From an uncultured Ruminococcus sp. (GTDB lineage: Bacteria > Bacillota > Clostridia > Oscillospirales > Ruminococcaceae), in contig CANRDT010000002.1 in the NCBI GenBank assembly GCA_947629455.1, positions 62,001-126,000 on the forward strand: 64,000 nucleotides of DNA, given 5' to 3'. A program made the position numbers and the translations under genes. Of the stretch, positions 20,873-31,576 are shown in pieces. The notes below the pieces were generated by a model that worked only from the letters and a program-made list of their open reading frames with translations, was not told the origin of the DNA and did no database searches. How positions within the stretch are numbered: the first letter of the stretch is position 1; each line of letters starts with the position of its first letter.

Positions 20873-21066
20873 CGACCTTTCTATGAATGGGGATAAATCA
20901 TTATAAATTATTTCACGCGCCTTTTAAATTATTTTATCACCTTTGCCCTTACCTGTCAATCCTTTATACTATAAATTCTTCTACTGCCACTGCGCGGGCG
21001 TGAGCATTCCCGATTCCGTTTATAAGAAAACCGCCGTGTTATGGGCGTGTGCCTTGGTGACTGCAT

Positions 21067-21091
21067 AAAAAAGACGGCTGAGAGCCGTCTT
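21067..21091 (-). terminator. Rho-independent terminator of LRR protein gene
   Basis: Reverse strand AAGACGGCTctcAGCCGTCTTTTTT. Confidence 0.8.
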
Positions 21092-21098
21092 TCAATGT

Positions 21099-22460
21099 TT
21101 ATTTCCTGCGCTTTACACCTGCCGTTACTGCGGCGGCTGTTATTGTAAGAACTGCGGCTGCAGCGGTCTTTGCGCCGGTATCGGGAACGCTGTCGTTATT
21201 GTTATTATTGGCGTTGCCGTTATCGTTGCCATTATCATTTGCGGAAGAACCACCGTTTGCGGAATTATCTTCGTCCTGATCACCGTTTGAGGGGGTATCG
21301 CCATTACCATTTTCCTCTTTCTCGGGAACATCGGTAAGCGGTTCGGTGAGATATTCATAATCAATTCCGAACGTCTTTGCGTATTCCTCTCCTGCGCTGC
21401 CCTCAAATACGCCGAGCTTGAACCCGTCAGTGTAGTAATAATCATAATCAAATGCCGATCTTGCAAATTGGATATTGAATCCCAATGCTCTTTCGCCTAT
21501 CGTTTTTACCGACTGAGGAACGGCAACGTATTTGAGTTTCTTAAAGTCAACAAAAGCATACTGATCAATTTCCTCAACGCCCTCGCCGATATAGAGGTTT
21601 TCAAGGCTTAACTGTAATGCGCTGTAGCAGAGTGAGCAGTCTCTGTCTATCTTTTTGTAGCCGCCGTATAAATAAAGGTTCTTTACACCACAGGATGCAT
21701 CGTCAAATGCGCCGTCCATTTCTGTAACTGTGCTTGGAATAGTCAGGGTGCCAATATTGCCGAATGCGCACTTTCCTATCTTAGTAACACCGTAAGAAAC
21801 GTCAAGCCTTTCTATATTTGATTTAGAAAATGCATAATCGCCTATTTCTTTCAGATTTTTTGAAAGCTTTACATTTTTAAGAGTTTCGCCATTTTCACTA
21901 TATAAACCATAACAACTAAAAGCGCTTGGTCCTATCGTTTCAACACTGTCTCCCATTTCAAGAGTGTCATATCCATAAGTATAATGAAATGCGCTGTTGC
22001 CTATAGTTTTAACATTTGAGGGAATAACAAGCTTATCGGGTATAAGACATTCCTGAAAAGCAAAATCTCCTATGGTTACAAGGCTCTCCGGCAGGACGAG
22101 TTTTTTGAAATCTATCATTCTGAATGCACCAGATTCGATCGTTGTCACGCCCTCGGGTATTACCAGAGAAACTTCTCCGCGAACATCAAAATTGGTCGAA
22201 TAAGGTGAGAAAGATTCCTCGCCGATCACGGTGACTTTTTTGCCGTCGATTTCAGAGGGTATCTCAATATCGCCGCTTTCGCCCTTATATTCAGTGATCT
22301 TGACTGTTCCGTCGCTAAGCACTTCATATTCATAATCATTATAAGTTGCCGCGCTTGCGCTTATCGAAAAGCTATCGGACACTATTCCCGACCCTGCCGC
22401 CGCGCCTGCACCGACTACCAATACCATTGCCGCCATTGCCGCTAATATTTTCTTATACAT
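21099..22460 (-). CDS. BspA-like leucine-rich-repeat (LRR_5) surface protein with sortase-like tail
   Basis: Signal peptide MYKKILAAMAAMVLVVGAGAAAG; repeats such as VTTIESGAFRMIDFKKLVLPESLVTIGDFAFQ; C-terminal VPDTGAKTAAAAVLTITAAAVTAGVKRRK. Confidence 0.85.
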   Translation of the reverse strand: MYKKILAAMAAMVLVVGAGAAAGSGIVSDSFSISASAATYNDYEYEVLSDGTVKITEYKGESGDIEIPSEIDGKKVTVIGEESFSPYSTNFDVRGEVSLVIPEGVTTIESGAFRMIDFKKLVLPESLVTIGDFAFQECLIPDKLVIPSNVKTIGNSAFHYTYGYDTLEMGDSVETIGPSAFSCYGLYSENGETLKNVKLSKNLKEIGDYAFSKSNIERLDVSYGVTKIGKCAFGNIGTLTIPSTVTEMDGAFDDASCGVKNLYLYGGYKKIDRDCSLCYSALQLSLENLYIGEGVEEIDQYAFVDFKKLKYVAVPQSVKTIGERALGFNIQFARSAFDYDYYYTDGFKLGVFEGSAGEEYAKTFGIDYEYLTEPLTDVPEKEENGNGDTPSNGDQDEDNSANGGSSANDNGNDNGNANNNNNDSVPDTGAKTAAAAVLTITAAAVTAGVKRRK

Positions 22461-22557
22461 CTTCTTTTCCTCCGTTTTTATTTTTTCGGCATACCGTATC
22501 CGTTCTGAGAAACGTAACTGTTCCTTACAGATGGACGGTATTATCCCAATAAAAATA

Positions 22558-22693
22558 TACCGCAAAATGCAGTAAAAGTCAATACGACAATTAAAAAATC
22601 TTTGTCGGAATACTGATTTTTGTGAATAGTAAACAATTTTTCCATAAATATTTACTGCAAATTGCAGTAACATAAATACAACAAAATGCAGTA
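22558..22693. promoter_or_regulatory. Three candidate operators, 17-bp imperfect palindromes (22558-22574, 22653-22669, 22677-22693)
   Basis: TACCGCAAAATGCAGTA, TACTGCAAATTGCAGTA, TACAACAAAATGCAGTA, between divergent LRR and XRE genes. Confidence 0.65.
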
Positions 22694-22777
22694 TGTTATA
22701 GTTTATTTATGAACGCAATTAAAACGTTCAGATGTTTCCAAAACTCTTAAAGATCCACCGTCAAGGAGGAATATTAA

Positions 22778-22996
22778 ATGTATAATCGTATCCGCGACCT
22801 GCGCGAGGACGCAGATCTCAAACAAAAGGATATGGCAAAAATTCTCTGCTGCTCACAGCAGGTCTACAGCAATTACGAACTCGGTCAGCGCGATGTCCCT
22901 ACCGATATTCTTATCGCCCTCGCCGAATTTCACAAAACCAACGTTGACTATATCCTCGGTCTTACCAACAAAAAGACCTACTACAAAAAACTGTGA
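22778..22996 (+). CDS. XRE-family HTH transcriptional regulator
   Basis: IRDLREDADLKQKDMAKILCCSQQVYSNYELGQRDVPTDILIALAEFHKTNVDYILGLTN. Confidence 0.92.
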   Translation: MYNRIRDLREDADLKQKDMAKILCCSQQVYSNYELGQRDVPTDILIALAEFHKTNVDYILGLTNKKTYYKKL

Positions 22997-23141
22997 CAGA
23001 ATATTATTATCCCCATTTGTATAACATCTCCAAATCAAGCGCCCTCAATTTGTACAAATAGCAGAAATTCAACCGAAAACGCCGTGTTTTGGCTTTCCGG
23101 TTCGTTTTATATATAGAGGGGCAAAAAAGGAGGTATGCACT

Positions 23142-24404
23142 ATGAAATTTACAAAAAATATTCAAAAAACACTTGCCGCACTTACGGCTGTGATATTCTT
23201 TACGGCGGCGATGTCGGGCTGTGAAAAAGACGAGGACAAAAAGCTGCTCGATATTCCCGAACGGCTCGGCGATTACGGCGAGAGCAGAACGGACAGCGAC
23301 GGCGGCGACAACTACAATATGAACAACAACTACATCAACTACAAGGGCGACAAAGGCAGCAACTCCCAGAATACCGACTATGTGCAGACGGAAATCGAAA
23401 ATATGCAGGGCAAAGAGGAGGTATATGCGCAGAATCTGAAAAGGCTGAATTTTGAAAATATCTCGTTTGACGACGATCTTCTTATCGACCTGCCGCAGCA
23501 GATAGGATACTGTTCCTACAAGATCACTGAAAGCGGCAGCTATGTTGAGAATTTCCGCGATATTTTTAAATATCTGGACGAGGATCTTGATGAAGAAAAA
23601 ATCAAACCGTATGACAAGAAATACGACTGTATAGATTATGTAAATGATGATACAGATATTTGTGCGTATCTCTATTCGACAGGATCGATATTGTACAGCA
23701 AAGGGAATTTTTTTGAGCGCTACAGAAACAGTGATATATACGTTGCTACATACAATTTAAATCAGGCGGCAGCGTGCGGTGAAAAATACCCAACAGCCGA
23801 CGGAACGGAGGTTTCTCCCAAGGAGGCTCTGGATATGGTCCAGGAATTAGCCGACGATATAAACGATCTGCAAAACGCCCCATACAGGCACAAGGCGGTG
23901 GCGGCTGATCTTTATCTGACGGCGGAGGGGTATTATTACTACAATGTCCGCTTTACTTCCGTTCTGACGGGCGGCGGTCGGATCATAGAATACGGCAGTA
24001 TGGGTACTGATACAGCGGCAGAACGGATCGTTTCTTCCGAATTTGATAACGCGGTCGTCAACGGCGGCAGTGTGTGCTATTACTCACAGTCGGGATTTTT
24101 GCAGCCGATCGGCGAGATCAAGCCTATCGAAAAGACTATTGGTATCACAGACGCCGCTCTCTGTCTGAGCAGGTCGCTGACTCCGCCCATAAAATACCGC
24201 ATAAGCCGTGTCGCGCTGGAATACCGAATGACCGACGTTGAGAAAAACAGGTACGTGGACAGCAGAATTGCGGAGGGCAGGATCTACAAAAGCCGCCCCT
24301 GCTGGGTTTTCTATGTGAGTGAAAAAAATATGCAGGAACTGTACCTGATCGTCGACTGCATTGATAATAAAGTGACTATTGTCGATAATAATTATGTAAA
24401 CTGA
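23142..24404 (+). CDS. Hypothetical lipoprotein (420 aa)
   Basis: Signal plus lipobox AAMSGC; no recognised domain. Confidence 0.75.
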   Translation: MKFTKNIQKTLAALTAVIFFTAAMSGCEKDEDKKLLDIPERLGDYGESRTDSDGGDNYNMNNNYINYKGDKGSNSQNTDYVQTEIENMQGKEEVYAQNLKRLNFENISFDDDLLIDLPQQIGYCSYKITESGSYVENFRDIFKYLDEDLDEEKIKPYDKKYDCIDYVNDDTDICAYLYSTGSILYSKGNFFERYRNSDIYVATYNLNQAAACGEKYPTADGTEVSPKEALDMVQELADDINDLQNAPYRHKAVAADLYLTAEGYYYYNVRFTSVLTGGGRIIEYGSMGTDTAAERIVSSEFDNAVVNGGSVCYYSQSGFLQPIGEIKPIEKTIGITDAALCLSRSLTPPIKYRISRVALEYRMTDVEKNRYVDSRIAEGRIYKSRPCWVFYVSEKNMQELYLIVDCIDNKVTIVDNNYVN

Positions 24405-24410
24405 AGTGAA

Positions 24411-24441
24411 CGCCGCAGGGTCTGACCTTGCGGCGGTTTTT
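24411..24441 (+). terminator. Rho-independent terminator
   Basis: CGCCGCAGGG-tctga-CCTTGCGGCGGTTTTT. Confidence 0.8.
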
Positions 24442-24569
24442 GCGGTAAATGTTTATCCTCGCAGCGCGTTTTATTTCCCCAAAAATTTCACCCCGATCAC
24501 CCTCTTGAAAAATTTTGCGGGATATGTTATAATCATAATGAAATATTGTGTTTTGCGAGGTATATGCTT

Positions 24570-27518
24570 ATGAACGATACACTGTGTCTTGGCGTAGACG
24601 TCGGTTCTACTACCGTAAAAACCGTTATCCTTGACGGCAATGACATAATTTACAATAAATATGAAAGGCATTTTTCAAAGGTGCGAGAGACCGTGGGCGC
24701 ACAGCTGCGGCTCATACGCGAACTTTTTCCCGGTACGCAATTTAAGATCGCGGTCACGGGCTCGGCAGGTCTCGGCATAGCTGAGGCGTGCGGACTGCCT
24801 TTCGTGCAGGAGGTCTTTGCGGCATTTACCGCCGTGAACGTTTCCTATCCCGATGCGGACGTGGTGGTGGAGCTTGGCGGCGAGGACGCTAAAATAATCT
24901 TCCTGACGGGCGGAGTCGAGCAGAGAATGAACGGCTCCTGCGCAGGCGGTACTGGCGCGTTTATAGATCAAATGGCAGGTCTGCTCGGCGTTGCTCCCGA
25001 TCAGCTGGACGAACTGTCACTCAAAGCGGAAAAGATATACCCCATTGCGTCGCGCTGCGGAGTTTTTGCAAAGTCGGATATTCAGCCCCTGCTCAATCAG
25101 GGCGCGCGCAAGGAAGATATTGCCGCGTCTATCTTTCAGGCGGTCGTTGATCAGACGGTTTCCGGCCTGGCACAGGGCAGAAAGATAGCAGGGAAAGTAC
25201 TCTTTCTGGGCGGTCCGCTCTCCTTCCTTAAAGGGCTGAGGAAAGCGTTTGTCGATACGCTCGGTCTTGATGAGGAACACGCCGTATTTCCGCAGCTTGC
25301 GCCCTGTTTTATGGCATATGGTGCTGCTCTCCATGCAGCAAACGAAAAGGAGTCTATGACCGCAGACGAGGCACTTGGCAGAATACTCAACGCGAAAGCG
25401 CAGGATTCGGTAGTCACGGGAAAGCCGCTTTTTGAAAGTCAGGAGGACTACCGCAGATTTGTCGAAAGGCACAGACAGTCGGATCTCAAATACGAGGATA
25501 TAAAGACTTACGAGGGGGACGCTTTTCTCGGAATAGACGCAGGCTCGACCACCACAAAGCTTGTGCTTATAACGCCTGACGGCAGACTGCTCTATCAGTA
25601 CTACGGCTCGAATAAGGGGCAGCCGCTTGACGTTATCGCGTCAAAGCTTGAGGAAATATACGCTATTTCCTCCCCCGAACTGAAAATACGCTCAAGCGCG
25701 GTCACGGGATACGGAGAAGACCTTATAAAGGCAGGTCTCGGGGTAGATCACGGCATTGTGGAAACGGTCGCGCATTACAAAGCGGCGGCGTACTTCTGCC
25801 CCGACGTGGATTTCATTATCGACATCGGCGGACAGGATATAAAGTGTTTCAGGATAAAGAACAACGCCATTGACAGCATTATGTTAAACGAGGCGTGTTC
25901 CTCCGGCTGCGGCTCGTTCATACAGACGTTTGCGCAGGCTATGGGATATGAGATAGCCGATTTTGCAAGGGTGGGACTTTTTGCAAAAGCTCCCGTCGAG
26001 CTCGGCTCGAGATGTACCGTGTTTATGAATTCCTCGGTAAAGCAGGCGCAGAAAGACGGCGCGTCGGTAGAGGACATTTCAGCCGGACTTTCCTCCTCGA
26101 TAATCAAAAATGCGATATATAAGGTAATAAGAGCAAAATCTCCCGAAGAACTGGGTAAGAATATCGTCGTGCAGGGAGGAACTTTCTTGAATGACGCCGT
26201 GCTGCGTTCTTTTGAAATTGAACTCGGCAGAAACGTGATACGTCCTGCAATTGCCGGACTTATGGGCGCGCTCGGCTGCGCTCTGTTCGCTATGGAAAAG
26301 TATAAAAGCAGCGGCAGACAGACCACCCTGCTTGACAAGGCTCAGCTTGAAGAGTTTGCGTATAACTCAACGGCGACTCAGTGCCGCGGCTGCACCGCAC
26401 ACTGCAATCTCACGATAATAAGATTCAACGACGGTCACAGGTTCATTTCGGGCAACCGCTGCGAAAAGGGCGCGGGGATAAAGACTGAGAACCGTATGGA
26501 AAATATGGTGGAATACAAGTACGACTATATTCTCGGACTTGAAAAGAACAAGCCGCAGTCGCCGCTTGCAAGGGTGGGAATACCGCTCGCGCTGGGATTC
26601 TATGACCTTATGCCGTTTTTCCACACGCTTTTCAGTACACTCGGATTTGAAGTCGTGTTTTCGGAGCAGTCCACAAGGGACACCTACTACAAGGGTCAGC
26701 AGACGATACCTTCCGACACGGTGTGCTATCCTGCGAAGATCTGTCACGGGCATATACTAAGCCTGCTTGAAAAGAATGTGGACTTTATTTTCTACCCATG
26801 TATGAGCTACAACGTTGACGAGGGCGGTTCGGACAATCACTACAACTGTCCCGTAGTGGCATACTATCCCGAACTGCTGAAAGCCAATATACCCGAGCTT
26901 GACGATGACAATTTCGTTTCGCCGTATCTTGATCTTAACAACAAGAGCCATGTGGCAAAAACGCTTTTCGGAGTACTGAAAAAATACGGAATTACCCTTA
27001 AACAGATCTCACAGACGCTCAACAAGGCGTATTCCGAACAGATAAGGTACAGAAAACGCAGCGAGCGCAAGGCGCAGGAGATCATAGCGCAGGCGAGGGA
27101 AAACGGCCGCAAGATAATCGTGCTGGCAGGACGTCCCTATCACATAGACCCCGAGATAAATCACGGCATACACAAGCTCATCTGTTCGCTGGGATTTGCG
27201 GTAGTGACAGAGGACAGCGTGGCCGGACTGGTCGATGTGCCGCCGCTTGACGTACTCAATCAGTGGACGTATCATTCGCGGCTTTATCGGGCGGCGGAGT
27301 ATGTATGCGAAAATGACGATATGCAGCTTGTGCAGCTTGTATCGTTCGGCTGCGGTATCGACGCGGTGACTACCGACGAGGTGAGGGCGATACTCGAGCA
27401 GCACGGCAAACTGTACACGCAGCTCAAAATAGACGAGATAACAAATCTCGGAGCCGCAAAGATAAGGCTGAGATCGCTGGCGGCGGCTCTTGAGGAAAAG
27501 GAGGAAAGCGCGGTATGA
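24570..27518 (+). CDS. Acyl-CoA dehydratase activase (BadF/BadG/BcrA/BcrD family), two tandem ASKHA modules plus C-terminal domain
   Basis: Two nucleotide-binding modules LGVDVGSTTVKTVILDG and LGIDAGSTTTKLVLITPDG, each with a putative cluster Cys pair; C-terminal DUF2229-like region; start at ATG 24546 or 24570. Confidence 0.85.
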   Translation: MNDTLCLGVDVGSTTVKTVILDGNDIIYNKYERHFSKVRETVGAQLRLIRELFPGTQFKIAVTGSAGLGIAEACGLPFVQEVFAAFTAVNVSYPDADVVVELGGEDAKIIFLTGGVEQRMNGSCAGGTGAFIDQMAGLLGVAPDQLDELSLKAEKIYPIASRCGVFAKSDIQPLLNQGARKEDIAASIFQAVVDQTVSGLAQGRKIAGKVLFLGGPLSFLKGLRKAFVDTLGLDEEHAVFPQLAPCFMAYGAALHAANEKESMTADEALGRILNAKAQDSVVTGKPLFESQEDYRRFVERHRQSDLKYEDIKTYEGDAFLGIDAGSTTTKLVLITPDGRLLYQYYGSNKGQPLDVIASKLEEIYAISSPELKIRSSAVTGYGEDLIKAGLGVDHGIVETVAHYKAAAYFCPDVDFIIDIGGQDIKCFRIKNNAIDSIMLNEACSSGCGSFIQTFAQAMGYEIADFARVGLFAKAPVELGSRCTVFMNSSVKQAQKDGASVEDISAGLSSSIIKNAIYKVIRAKSPEELGKNIVVQGGTFLNDAVLRSFEIELGRNVIRPAIAGLMGALGCALFAMEKYKSSGRQTTLLDKAQLEEFAYNSTATQCRGCTAHCNLTIIRFNDGHRFISGNRCEKGAGIKTENRMENMVEYKYDYILGLEKNKPQSPLARVGIPLALGFYDLMPFFHTLFSTLGFEVVFSEQSTRDTYYKGQQTIPSDTVCYPAKICHGHILSLLEKNVDFIFYPCMSYNVDEGGSDNHYNCPVVAYYPELLKANIPELDDDNFVSPYLDLNNKSHVAKTLFGVLKKYGITLKQISQTLNKAYSEQIRYRKRSERKAQEIIAQARENGRKIIVLAGRPYHIDPEINHGIHKLICSLGFAVVTEDSVAGLVDVPPLDVLNQWTYHSRLYRAAEYVCENDDMQLVQLVSFGCGIDAVTTDEVRAILEQHGKLYTQLKIDEITNLGAAKIRLRSLAAALEEKEESAV

Positions 27519-28798
27519 GCGAAATTAACCTTACAGAAAACGAAGATGAAGTGCAGTCGGGGATCTCTCCGTCCGGCAGAGTGAACAGGACTATCTTCAC
27601 GGAGGATATGAAAAAGGACTACACCATACTCGTTCCAGATATGCTGCCGATACACTTTAAGCTGATAATAAGGATATATGAGAAATACGGTTATCATATG
27701 GAGCTTTTGCAGAACGATTCGCGCAGCGTGATAGACGAGGGGCTGAAAAATACCCACAACGACGCGTGCTATCCCGCGCTGTTGGTAATAGGTCAGTTTA
27801 TGGACGCGCTCAAAAGCGGAAAGTACGACGTAAACAAGACCGCTCTGCTCATTTCACAGACAGGCGGCGGCTGCCGCGCGTCAAACTACATTCATCTTAT
27901 CAGAAAAGCGGTATCGGCGCAGTTTCCGCAGGTGCCGGTGCTTTCTCTGAATTTCAGCGGACTTGAAAAGAATCCGGCTTTCCCGATGACCCCGGCGATC
28001 GCTCTGCGGCTCGTCTATGCCGTTATGTACGGCGATATGCTTATGCTGCTCTACAATCAGTGCAAGCCTTACGAGTTAGAACGCGGCACGACCGACCGTC
28101 TGCTTGCAAGGTGGCAGCACAGACTCGGAAAGCTTATGGATACAAACGATTATCTTTCGCCCGTGCCGATATACAAGGCAATGCTGAAAGAATTTGCGGA
28201 TATACCACGTTCAAAAGAACCTAAGCCCAAGGTGGGTATCGTGGGGGAGATATACGTCAAGTATTCTCCGCTGGCAAATAATCATCTGAATGAATTTCTG
28301 CTCTCCGAGGGCTGCGAACCAAACGTTCCCGGACTGCTCGACTTTGTGCTGTACTGCGCGTCCGCCATTCTTACAGACGCCGATCTTTACAATAAAAAGG
28401 ACAAGCGCACCGCAATGTACGCAGTCGGCTATAAGGTGCTTTACAAATTCCAGAAGCAGCAGATAAAGGTCATTAAGGAACACGGGGTATTCCGGCCGCC
28501 GCACGATTTTGAACATCTCCGCCGCTGCGCCGATAAATATATCAATCAAGGTGTAAAAATGGGCGAGGGCTGGCTCATAACCGCGGAAATGGCTGCGCTT
28601 GCCGAAACGGGTACAAAGAATATCATCTGTACTCAGCCGTTCGGCTGTCTGCCCAATCACATTGTTGCAAAGGGTATGTCGCGCGTTATCAAGCAGGCTT
28701 ACCCCGACGCAAATATCGTCGCGATAGATTACGACCCCGGCGCGACAAAAGTCAATCAGGAGAACCGTATCAAGCTTATGCTGGCAAATGCGAGGTAG
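27515..28798 (+). CDS. 2-hydroxyacyl-CoA dehydratase-related protein (companion of activase)
   Basis: HNDACYPALLVIGQFMDALKSGKYD, ISQTGGGCRASNYI; ATGA overlap with activase. Confidence 0.75.
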   Translation: MSEINLTENEDEVQSGISPSGRVNRTIFTEDMKKDYTILVPDMLPIHFKLIIRIYEKYGYHMELLQNDSRSVIDEGLKNTHNDACYPALLVIGQFMDALKSGKYDVNKTALLISQTGGGCRASNYIHLIRKAVSAQFPQVPVLSLNFSGLEKNPAFPMTPAIALRLVYAVMYGDMLMLLYNQCKPYELERGTTDRLLARWQHRLGKLMDTNDYLSPVPIYKAMLKEFADIPRSKEPKPKVGIVGEIYVKYSPLANNHLNEFLLSEGCEPNVPGLLDFVLYCASAILTDADLYNKKDKRTAMYAVGYKVLYKFQKQQIKVIKEHGVFRPPHDFEHLRRCADKYINQGVKMGEGWLITAEMAALAETGTKNIICTQPFGCLPNHIVAKGMSRVIKQAYPDANIVAIDYDPGATKVNQENRIKLMLANAR

Positions 28799-28967
28799 AA
28801 AAGCTCACGACAAGCAATGCTTATCCGACGGTTTTTCCCACAACAGTTTGATTTCACGCTCTGTAGTTGCGGCGAAAACAAAGTCGGCATATCAAAAACT
28901 TTTCGCTCAAGCCTTTTCCTCAAAAGCTTTGGCAGACGCAATTTTTTCATTGAAAGGACGTTTTATT

Positions 28968-29237
28968 ATGAGAGCCGTAGTCACAGTTATCGGCAAGGAC
29001 GCCGTAGGTATTCTTGCCAAAGTCAGCACGGAATGTGCCGAACACAACGCAAATGTCATTGAAGTTACACAGTCGGTATTGCAGGATATGTTCGCTATGA
29101 TAATGCTGGTGGATATTTCAAAACTTTCGGGCAGCTTTGCCGAATTGGCAGACAGCCTGTCAGAGATCGGCGACAAGCTCGGTCTGAAAATACATACCAT
29201 GCATGAGGACATTTTCAACTGTATGCACCATATCTGA
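28968..29237 (+). CDS. ACT domain protein (UPF0237-like)
   Basis: MRAVVTVIGKDAVGILAKVSTECAEHNANVIEVTQSVLQDMFAMIMLVDIS. Confidence 0.88.
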   Translation: MRAVVTVIGKDAVGILAKVSTECAEHNANVIEVTQSVLQDMFAMIMLVDISKLSGSFAELADSLSEIGDKLGLKIHTMHEDIFNCMHHI

Positions 29238-29255
29238 CTTTGTGAGGTTTTGTAA

Positions 29256-30611
29256 ATGATAAATACTTATGACGTACTTGAAACTATCCGTATGATACAG
29301 GACGAATGTCTTGACATAAGGACCATAACCATGGGTATCTCGCTGCTCGACTGCATAGACAGCGATATAGATACCGCCTGCGAAAAGGTCTATAAAAAGA
29401 TCACGCAAAAAGCCGCGCGGCTGGTGGAGGTCGGCGAACAGATCGAAAAGGAACTGGGTATACCGATAATAAACAAACGTATCTCAGTTACTCCGATTGC
29501 GATCGTGTCGGCTGCCTGCGGCTGCTCTCCCGTACCGTTTGCAAAGGCTATGGACAAGGCTGCCGCCGACGTGGGCGTGAACCTTATCGGAGGATATTCC
29601 GCGCTTGTTCAGAAAGGATTCTCCGCAGGCGACGAACAGCTCATACGCTCTATACCCGAGGCTCTCGCCTGTACCGAAAGAGTATGCTCCTCGGTAAACG
29701 TCGGCTCAACAAAGACGGGAATAAATCTCGACGCTTGCAGGATAATGGGCTCGGTTATCCGCGAATGTGCCGAAAAAACGGTGGATTCCGCCTGTTTCGG
29801 AGCGGCAAAGCTGGTGGTGTTCTGCAATGCGGTAGAGGATAATCCGTTTATGGCAGGCGCATTTCACGGCGTGGGAGAACCCGATTGTATGATAAACGTG
29901 GGCGTTTCAGGTCCCGGCGTGGTCAGAGCGGCTTTGCAGAAATATCCTGACGCGGACATCACACAAATATCCGATGTCATCAAGAAGATCTCCTATAAGA
30001 TCACAAGAGTAGGTCAGCTTGTAGGCGTGACGGCATCGCAGCGCCTCGGAGTGCCTTTCGGTATAGTCGATCTTTCGCTTGCTCCCACTCCTGCCGTCGG
30101 CGATTCGGTAGCGCATATCCTTGAAGAGATCGGACTTGAAAAATGCGGCACGCACGGAACTACCGCCGCTCTTGCGCTGCTCAACGACGCGGTAAAGAAA
30201 GGCGGGGTTATGGCTTGCTCGCGTATCGGCGGACTTTCGGGAGCATTTATCCCCGTTACGGAGGACGCCGGTATGATAGAGGCTGCAAAGTGCGGCGCTC
30301 TTTCCATTGAAAAGCTGGAGGCTATGACTGCGGTCTGCTCGGTCGGACTCGATATGATCGTCGTTCCCGGCGATACGAGCGCGGACACTCTTGCGGCTAT
30401 AATCGCGGACGAGGCGGCTATCGGTATGGTGAACAGCAAGACTACCGCAGTGCGCATTATCCCTGCGATCGGCAAGGATATAGGCGAGGAGCTTGACTGG
30501 GGCGGACTTTTCGGCTGCGGCCCCGTTATGCCGCTCAAAAAGGAATCCCCCTCTAAATTTATCAACCGCGGCGGACAGATACCCGCTCCCCTGCATTCAC
30601 TGAAGAACTGA
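29256..30611 (+). CDS. PFL family protein (UPF0210/DUF711-like)
   Basis: 451 aa; [25 protein letters not shown]; downstream of UPF0237 ACT gene as is typical. Confidence 0.88.
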   Translation: MINTYDVLETIRMIQDECLDIRTITMGISLLDCIDSDIDTACEKVYKKITQKAARLVEVGEQIEKELGIPIINKRISVTPIAIVSAACGCSPVPFAKAMDKAAADVGVNLIGGYSALVQKGFSAGDEQLIRSIPEALACTERVCSSVNVGSTKTGINLDACRIMGSVIRECAEKTVDSACFGAAKLVVFCNAVEDNPFMAGAFHGVGEPDCMINVGVSGPGVVRAALQKYPDADITQISDVIKKISYKITRVGQLVGVTASQRLGVPFGIVDLSLAPTPAVGDSVAHILEEIGLEKCGTHGTTAALALLNDAVKKGGVMACSRIGGLSGAFIPVTEDAGMIEAAKCGALSIEKLEAMTAVCSVGLDMIVVPGDTSADTLAAIIADEAAIGMVNSKTTAVRIIPAIGKDIGEELDWGGLFGCGPVMPLKKESPSKFINRGGQIPAPLHSLKN

Positions 30612-30650
30612 TCTGCAAATCAGTACAAAAAAACGTACACAAAGGAGCTT

Positions 30651-31520
30651 TTGATGAATATTAACGGGCTTGCGGATATGCATACTCATTCCGATTTTTC
30701 TCCGGACGCGAAGTCCTCTCCCGAGCAGATGTGTGAAAGCGCGGTGCGGCTCGGTCTTGCGGCATATGCGATCACCGATCACTGCGACTGCAATATGCGT
30801 TTTCCGCCCGAGCATTACACGGACGATGTTTCCGCCCTCAAAGACGCGGATATGTACGGTTCGCAGAAATACGCCCTTGACAGTATCGCATATCAGACAA
30901 AACTCAAAGAACGTTATCAAGGCAGGCTGGAGCTTATTTGCGGTATCGAACTTGGGCAGCCTTTGCAGGATATGGAATTTGCGCAGATGATCTCCTGTGA
31001 CGAGCGTCTTGACTTCATTATCGGCTCGCATCATCAGAACAGGGGCGAGGACGACTTCTATTCGTTTGAGTACAATAAAATGGACTCCGGTCAGATCGGC
31101 ACACTTCTTGAAAACTGTTTTTTGCAGACTCTTGATATGTGCAGGTGGGGAGGTTTCGACGTACTCGGTCATCTCACCTATCCGCTCAGATATATCGAGG
31201 GGGACTACGGTATCAGCGTGGATATGAGCAGATACGAAGATATTATCAGGGAGATTTTTTGTACACTTATTCAGAGCGGCAAGGGCATAGAGATAAATAC
31301 CTCGGGACTTTGGAAAGGGTACGGAAAAACTCTTCCCGTCGAGCGGCTGATAAAAATGTACCGTCAGCTGGGCGGCGAGATACTGACCGTAGGCTCTGAC
31401 GCGCACAATGCGGACGATGTGGGAAAAGGCATAGCGGAGGGCGCGGAACTTGCGAAGAACGTCGGTTTCGGGTATCTGACAGTTTTTAAGAAACGCACGG
31501 CGAATTTTATAAAAATATGA
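30651..31520 (+). CDS. PHP-domain histidinol-phosphatase-like protein
   Basis: ADMHTHSDFSPDA, ITDHCDC, IIGSHHQNRGEDDF, VGSDAHNADDVGKG. Confidence 0.85.
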   Translation: MMNINGLADMHTHSDFSPDAKSSPEQMCESAVRLGLAAYAITDHCDCNMRFPPEHYTDDVSALKDADMYGSQKYALDSIAYQTKLKERYQGRLELICGIELGQPLQDMEFAQMISCDERLDFIIGSHHQNRGEDDFYSFEYNKMDSGQIGTLLENCFLQTLDMCRWGGFDVLGHLTYPLRYIEGDYGISVDMSRYEDIIREIFCTLIQSGKGIEINTSGLWKGYGKTLPVERLIKMYRQLGGEILTVGSDAHNADDVGKGIAEGAELAKNVGFGYLTVFKKRTANFIKI

Positions 31521-31523
31521 AAC

Positions 31524-31562
31524 AAAATATCCCTCACTGTTTTTACAGCAAGGGATATTTTT
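31524..31562. terminator. Bidirectional rho-independent terminator
   Basis: AAATATCCCTCACTGT-ttt-ACAGCAAGGGATATTTTT between convergent genes. Confidence 0.8.
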
Positions 31563-31576
31563 ATGTGCATATTTTA

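Noticed and set aside
20940-21060. Possible tRNA or small RNA upstream of the LRR terminator
   Set aside because: No GGTTCRANYCC-type T-arm or cloverleaf found; no tRNA or rRNA seen anywhere in the window
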